From CBDBJQ01 sp965206405 (lineage in GTDB: Bacteria; Pseudomonadota; Alphaproteobacteria; UBA8366), in assembly GCA_965206405.1 (NCBI GenBank), contig CBDBJQ010000006.1, forward strand, positions 2,480,001-2,544,000: DNA of 64,000 bases, written 5' to 3'. A model generated the notes under the pieces. The model had not been told where the DNA came from. It searched no databases and was given only the letters and a program-made list of their open reading frames with translations. Both the position numbers and the translations under genes were made by a program. Below, one piece after another: positions 60,322 to 64,000 of this stretch. The first letter of the stretch is position 1; each line of letters opens with the position of its first letter.

Positions 60322-61370
60322 GCGCGGAGCGGCGCAAGTCCGGCGACAAGCTGATCGTGCGCATGGTGCGCGGACAGGAACGCATCCGGTGGGACGAGAT
60401 CGCCCGCAGTCATGATTCAGCCCGGGTCGGGAATCCCGAGGTCAACCGGCTGCGTTACATCGCCACCGTCAACGGAACATGGCTCGTCCTGATCGGCTGG
60501 CATGCTGCGACGGCCTCGGTCGAAGCCCGGGACCGCTGGATCGGTTGGCCCGATTTCCTGCGCACGCGGCGTTATCATCTGATCGCCGAAAACACCCACC
60601 TGATCGTACTGCCGGACGAAGATGGAAAACCGAACATACCGGTTGCCATTGCATTGGCAGCACGGGCGATGCGCCAGAACCTGAAGACGCTCTCCGAAGA
60701 CTGGAAGAGAACTCACGGTCATCCAATGCTTCTCGCCGAGGCCCGCAGATGCACAACGGTGCTGCGCAAGGATTGCTATACCGCCACTGGCTGGCAGAAA
60801 TTGGAAGCGATCCCCCCCAGTCAGGATCGCGTCGCTCAAAACCGCACAGCTTCAAACCGCACCGTCTGGCTTCACCCGCTTGCCCGCCGGGCCGAGAGGC
60901 TCTTCTGCACGCCGGACGAACCTCGGGGCTGGAAGTGCCCGACCCAGCCAGTCAGGCCCCTGAAGAAGGTTCTGCCGCCTCTGTTGGAAAATTTCCGCGC
61001 GCTACCCGATTCCACCGCCGGACGGAACGGCCTCTTTCCACCTGTCTATCTCTACTCGGTGGTTTTTTTCGCCCGGTTGTCAGGATTGCGCGGAAGCCCG
61101 GCGATTGCCGATTACGCAGCCGGGCTGACCCAGCCCCAGCGACGCGATCTCGGAGCCCGGCCGATCCACGACAAGACCGGCGCGCGGGTGTACCCGACGC
61201 CGAGTCCGGCTACCGTCCAGCGCTTCCTGCGGGGCATCGACAACAAAACCTTCGAAAAGGCCGGCCGCGCCTGGATTGATGCCGGCGGGAACGCTCACCT
61301 TGGTGCCCCGGTGCCCTCCCGCCCGCCATCCTCCCGCCCGCCATCCTCCCGCCCGGCACCCGGTCGATAA
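60318..61370 (+). CDS. DUF4338 (DruA-like) protein with transposase-associated domain, DDE core absent
   Basis: A 350-residue protein lodged between thyA and folA. The N-terminal half resembles DUF4338, the DruA-type domain seen in Druantia and in DUF4338-containing transposases: WLVLIGWHAATASVEARDRW, IGWPDFLRTRRYHLIAENTH and HGHPMLLAEARRCTTVLRKD. The second half resembles the DDE_Tnp_1-associated N-terminal domain of ISAs1/H-repeat transposases: LLENFRALPDSTAGRNGLFP and VVFFARLSGLRGSPAIADYA. It ends in a three-copy RPPSS repeat where a DDE catalytic domain would follow. The ATG overlaps the thyA stop (ATGA). It is either a truncated transposase or a co-opted remnant; assignments are from sequence recognition only. 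Confidence 0.65.
   Translation: MSAERRKSGDKLIVRMVRGQERIRWDEIARSHDSARVGNPEVNRLRYIATVNGTWLVLIGWHAATASVEARDRWIGWPDFLRTRRYHLIAENTHLIVLPDEDGKPNIPVAIALAARAMRQNLKTLSEDWKRTHGHPMLLAEARRCTTVLRKDCYTATGWQKLEAIPPSQDRVAQNRTASNRTVWLHPLARRAERLFCTPDEPRGWKCPTQPVRPLKKVLPPLLENFRALPDSTAGRNGLFPPVYLYSVVFFARLSGLRGSPAIADYAAGLTQPQRRDLGARPIHDKTGARVYPTPSPATVQRFLRGIDNKTFEKAGRAWIDAGGNAHLGAPVPSRPPSSRPPSSRPAPGR
61316..61360. repeat. Three 15-bp tandem units at the end of the DUF4338 gene
   Basis: Two exact copies of CTCCCGCCCGCCATC and a third variant CTCCCGCCCGGCACC, encoding the RPPSSRPPSSRPAPGR tail just before the stop codon. Confidence 0.9.
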
Positions 61371-61383
61371 CGGTACCGGGCTG

Positions 61384-61950
61384 ATGACGGTACCAGCGGT
61401 CCAACGATCGATTCCAGAGGGGATCAGCAATCCCGAAGCCGCCGGGATCACGGTCTCGATAGTCGTTGCCATGGCCGAAGGCGATGTGATCGGTAATGGC
61501 GGGCAACTGCCCTGGCATATCCCCGACGAGCTCCGGCGTTTCCGCAAGCTCACACTCAGAAAGCCGGTGGTCATGGGACGGCGCACCTGGGAATCGCTGC
61601 CCAGGCGTCCCTTGCCCGAACGCCCCAATATCGTTCTGAGTCGCAACGCCGCTTTCTGTGCCAACGGCGCCATCGTGGAACCGAATCTCAAGGCTGCACT
61701 CACGCGAGCCCGGAAGGACGGTCATACCGAAGCAATGGCGATCGGTGGGCATAGCGTGTTTGAGGAAGCGCTCACGCTAGCAACACGAATCCACATGACC
61801 CTAGTGCATGCCCGCTTCGATGGCGATGTCCGGTTCCCGAAATTTGACCGGGACATCTGGTGCGAGACGCACCGGGAAGATCATCAGCCCCAGGCGGGTA
61901 ATCCTGCATGGAGCGCCGTCATTCTGGAGCGAATTACTCCTGGCGCATGA
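61384..61950 (+). CDS. folA: Dihydrofolate reductase
   Basis: A 188-residue DHFR regenerating tetrahydrofolate consumed by ThyA. SIVVAMAEGDVIGNGGQLPWHIPDE is the N-terminal signature with the active-site acid in IPDELRRF; VVMGRRTWESL and AIGGHSVFEEAL are NADPH-binding motifs. The frame extends upstream over the repeated tail of the preceding gene, but ATG 61384 is taken as start; the ~22 residues before the fold are extra relative to the family. thyA and folA are normally neighbours; here they are split by the DUF4338 gene. Confidence 0.95.
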   Translation: MTVPAVQRSIPEGISNPEAAGITVSIVVAMAEGDVIGNGGQLPWHIPDELRRFRKLTLRKPVVMGRRTWESLPRRPLPERPNIVLSRNAAFCANGAIVEPNLKAALTRARKDGHTEAMAIGGHSVFEEALTLATRIHMTLVHARFDGDVRFPKFDRDIWCETHREDHQPQAGNPAWSAVILERITPGA

Positions 61951-62017
61951 CGTGCTGCATCGCGTTTTGGGGCTGCCCCGGATCGCGATTTGGCCATAGA
62001 GCCTCCGCTGCCTCCGC

Positions 62018-62947
62018 TCAGGCCGGGACCTCGCCGCGGATGTAGATTTTGTGAAGAAGGCGTCGGGCATTCAGGGCGAACTCATTGCGCCGGTGCATGA
62101 CGGTGCGGTTGTCCCACATGAGCAGGTCGCCCTGCATCCAGTGGTGAAAGAAAGCATGCTTGGAGAGACTCTCCGCATGCGTCCACAGCGCATCAAGCAG
62201 CGTTTCCGATTCCTCCAGCTCCAGCCCGACAATGCAGGCGTTTTGCTGCTTGCCGAGATACAGCACCTCCTCACCGGTCTCCGGAATCGTCCGGATGATG
62301 GGATGGGTCGGCCCGGGAAGCTTGCGCACATCGAAAAGGCCGCGTGCCTGTGCCGTCTCTAGCGTGATGCCGCGGCCATCCCGCAGATAACCGTCGATCG
62401 TAAAGGAAGCATCGTGCTTGATCTCGCAGCCCTCGACCCGGGCTCTCAACGCCTTGGGCATGGTCCGGCAGGCCTGCACCATGTCGAGGAAGCCAGTTTC
62501 GCCACCCTGCTCTGGAACCTCCACCGCATACAGCAGGTTCATCTTCGGCGGCTCTTCGGTCGAGGCGCTGTCGGAGTGCCATGGATAACTGTCAGCCCCG
62601 AAAGCACCGATCGGGTAATCGCCATCCCTGATATTGGAGAGTACGAGGATTTCCGGATGGCTTTCGACAAACATGCGCCCGTTGGCGAGCACCGGACTTG
62701 CCTCGAGTTCCCCGAAGCGGCGGGCGAAAGAGACGTAATTATCAGCTTCGAAAACCTGGTCCGGGAAGACAAGAACCCGATAGTCGAGGCAGGCTTGGGT
62801 GATGGCGCCGACGGTCGCTTTCTCCAGCCTTCCGGCAAAATCAACACCTCTCATCTCGGCACCGAAGCCGTGCTCACCTGGTTTGATATCGAGGTCACCT
62901 CGGCGGTGGCTTCCTTTCGATTTAGGCTTGTACTCGCTAACCCGCAT
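62018..62947 (-). CDS. TauD/TfdA-family Fe(II)/2-oxoglutarate dioxygenase
   Basis: A 309-residue dioxygenase with the iron ligands His-x-Asp in YPWHSDSAS and the distal His in TVMHRRNEF, and the Arg of the 2-oxoglutarate site near the C-terminus. Homologues hydroxylate taurine, 2,4-D, alpha-ketoglutarate-dependent sulfonates or similar acids; the substrate is unknown. The start is ATG 62947; a preceding GTG is ignored. It is on the same strand as the HpaI-type aldolase and the alcohol dehydrogenase upstream, suggesting a shared catabolic operon. Confidence 0.88.
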   Translation of the reverse strand: MRVSEYKPKSKGSHRRGDLDIKPGEHGFGAEMRGVDFAGRLEKATVGAITQACLDYRVLVFPDQVFEADNYVSFARRFGELEASPVLANGRMFVESHPEILVLSNIRDGDYPIGAFGADSYPWHSDSASTEEPPKMNLLYAVEVPEQGGETGFLDMVQACRTMPKALRARVEGCEIKHDASFTIDGYLRDGRGITLETAQARGLFDVRKLPGPTHPIIRTIPETGEEVLYLGKQQNACIVGLELEESETLLDALWTHAESLSKHAFFHHWMQGDLLMWDNRTVMHRRNEFALNARRLLHKIYIRGEVPA

Positions 62948-62987
62948 CACAGTGCTTCCCGGTCTAGCTCCCGCAATCCCCCGGCTT

Positions 62988-63749
62988 TCAGGCCCGCGCT
63001 TCGGCGATTGCCGCCGACGCGCCCGCGACCATCAGCCGGGCATCGTTCAGAATCGTCACCAATCGCCAACCTGCAGCCAGGTACTCTTTCGCCATCCCGC
63101 CGCTCCCGCAATGGATGCCGGGTATAATCCCGTGCCGGTTGGCAGCCTCCAGGATCGTTGCGACTGCCTCCACGACCTTAGGCGTGGACGGAATCGGAGC
63201 AGGCGCCTCGCCGAGACTGATGGCAAGATCAGACGGGCCGACATAGATGGCATCAAGACCAGGTACGGAGAGAATTTCATCGAGATTATTGAGCGCTTCG
63301 CTGGTTTCGATCATCGCCAGAGTAGCGATATTGGCGTTTGCCCAGTCCTTGTATTTCAGCGGATCGGAGAAGGGAATCCGCACTGGCCCCCAGCTGCGAT
63401 AGCCGTCCGGTGCGTAGCGGCAGGCCCCGACAAAGGCTTCGCATTCCTCGCGATTGTTGACCATCGGACAAATCACCCCGAGTGCGCCGGAATCGAGAAA
63501 CTTCATGATCCAGGCCGGATCGTTCCAGGGTACGCGCACTAGCGGCACCTTGTTCGCCGCCGTAATGGCTTGGAGCATGGTCATGCCGGCCCCGAGATCG
63601 ACCATTCCGTGCTGGGTGTCGACGGTGACGGTATCCCAGTTGAGTTTGGCCATCATCTCCGAGCTGACCGGACTGTTGATTCCAAGCCAAGCATTGACGA
63701 CGCTACCGCCATCAGCCCAGAACCCTTTCAGAGACGCTGGATCACTCAT
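62988..63749 (-). CDS. HpcH/HpaI-family class II aldolase
   Basis: A 253-residue metal-dependent pyruvate aldolase of the HpaI/HpcH group. TVTVDTQHGMVDLG contains the catalytic His, AMIETSEAL the metal-binding Glu, and YVGPSDLAISLG the metal-binding Asp; the order and length fit 2-keto-3-deoxy acid aldolases. Such enzymes split 4-hydroxy-2-oxo acids to pyruvate and an aldehyde. It lies between the alcohol dehydrogenase and the TauD-type gene, all minus strand; the aldehyde could be the dehydrogenase substrate, but this is inference. Confidence 0.9.
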   Translation of the reverse strand: MSDPASLKGFWADGGSVVNAWLGINSPVSSEMMAKLNWDTVTVDTQHGMVDLGAGMTMLQAITAANKVPLVRVPWNDPAWIMKFLDSGALGVICPMVNNREECEAFVGACRYAPDGYRSWGPVRIPFSDPLKYKDWANANIATLAMIETSEALNNLDEILSVPGLDAIYVGPSDLAISLGEAPAPIPSTPKVVEAVATILEAANRHGIIPGIHCGSGGMAKEYLAAGWRLVTILNDARLMVAGASAAIAEARA

Positions 63750-63836
63750 ATTCTCTGTTTCCTTTGCAACGTAATCTCTCCCGTGGCCTCTGTACGATCT
63801 TCATGCTGGCCGGTCATGCATCAGCCGCAAGCGCTG

Positions 63837-64000
63837 TCAGTAGGTAACGACGCTCCGGATGCTCTCGCCGGCATGCATCAGATCGAAAGCCTTGTTGATA
63901 TCCTCAAGCGGCATGGTGTGGGTAATCAGATCGTCGATGTTGATTTTCCCCTCCATGTACCAGTCGACGATTTTCGGTACGTCGGTTCGCCCCTTGGCCC
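63837..64000 (-). CDS. Class III alcohol dehydrogenase / S-(hydroxymethyl)glutathione dehydrogenase, C-terminal end
   Basis: Only the last 54 residues are in the window. They read AKGRTDVPKIVDWYMEGKIN, then LITHTMPLEDINKAFDLMHA, and end ESIRSVVTY, which closely matches the C-terminus of the FrmA/AdhC class III enzymes that oxidise the formaldehyde-glutathione adduct and long-chain alcohols. The 5' end lies beyond the window edge. It is transcribed toward the aldolase gene, 87 bp away. Confidence 0.88.
   Translation of the reverse strand, partial: AKGRTDVPKIVDWYMEGKINIDDLITHTMPLEDINKAFDLMHAGESIRSVVTY

Noticed and set aside
60318..61370. Calling the DUF4338 gene a complete Druantia system
   Set aside because: None of the other Druantia genes (such as the large DruE helicase) is present nearby, and the second half looks like a transposase-associated domain.

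Overview
The window is GC-rich chromosomal DNA from an alphaproteobacterium. The evidence is the complete dcw division and cell-wall cluster running on to lpxC, bamD, recN and ligA; FtsZ ending in the EIPAYLRRQ peptide; an alphaproteobacterial SspB; and, decisively, a circularly permuted two-piece tmRNA gene. The sequence alone does not fix genus; a Rhodospirillales-like lineage would fit. MurE carries the DNPR motif, implying meso-diaminopimelate peptidoglycan, and LpxC implies lipid A.

Layout. 1-6452: MFS exporter, class I glutamine amidotransferase, hotdog thioesterase, UvrD helicase and PrmA. 6469-8956: a decayed IS256-type transposase and an intact IS3-family element with a GAC target duplication, just upstream of a family M24 aminopeptidase P. 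11052-36882: one co-oriented minus-strand block, in transcription order mraZ-rsmH-ftsL-ftsI-murE-murF-mraY-murD-ftsW-murG-murC-murB-ddl-ftsQ-ftsA-ftsZ, then lpxC, then bamD-recN-ligA. Most dcw genes overlap by 1-14 bp, so translational coupling is likely. Four 10-bp-spaced ATGGG repeats before mraZ look like the MraZ operator. 37243-39178: a TerB/J-domain protein, an amidase and RNase P RNA.

39206-43847 is an accessory island bracketed by remnant ends of an IS1380-type element. It holds an Rpn-like PD-(D/E)XK nuclease, an IS21 istB scrap, and a type III restriction (Res) relic. The relic is split by an IS1634-like element that has duplicated 194-195 bp of its target. 43877-51857 encodes catabolic enzymes: an ICL/PEP-mutase family lyase, fused 5-oxoprolinase, FAD D-lactate-type dehydrogenase and class I fumarase. 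52062-57567 holds a SWIM-SNF2 helicase, a full-length IS1380 element with a frameshifted transposase, and a decayed coiled-coil/membrane gene.

57613-64000: an SDR oxidoreductase; sspB and, upstream on the same strand, the permuted ssrA (tag ANDNFAGDARIAA); thyA and folA separated by a transposase-derived DUF4338-like gene overlapping thyA by 4 bp; then a TauD-type dioxygenase, an HpaI-type aldolase and the 3' end of a class III alcohol dehydrogenase.

A recurring feature is short tandem duplication (9-18 bp units) in and between genes: FtsZ, FtsI, FtsL, MurD, the IS1634 transposase, the DUF4338 gene, the ftsA-ftsZ spacer, and the borders of several other genes. No tRNA, 5S/16S/23S rRNA, CRISPR array or prophage was recognised.
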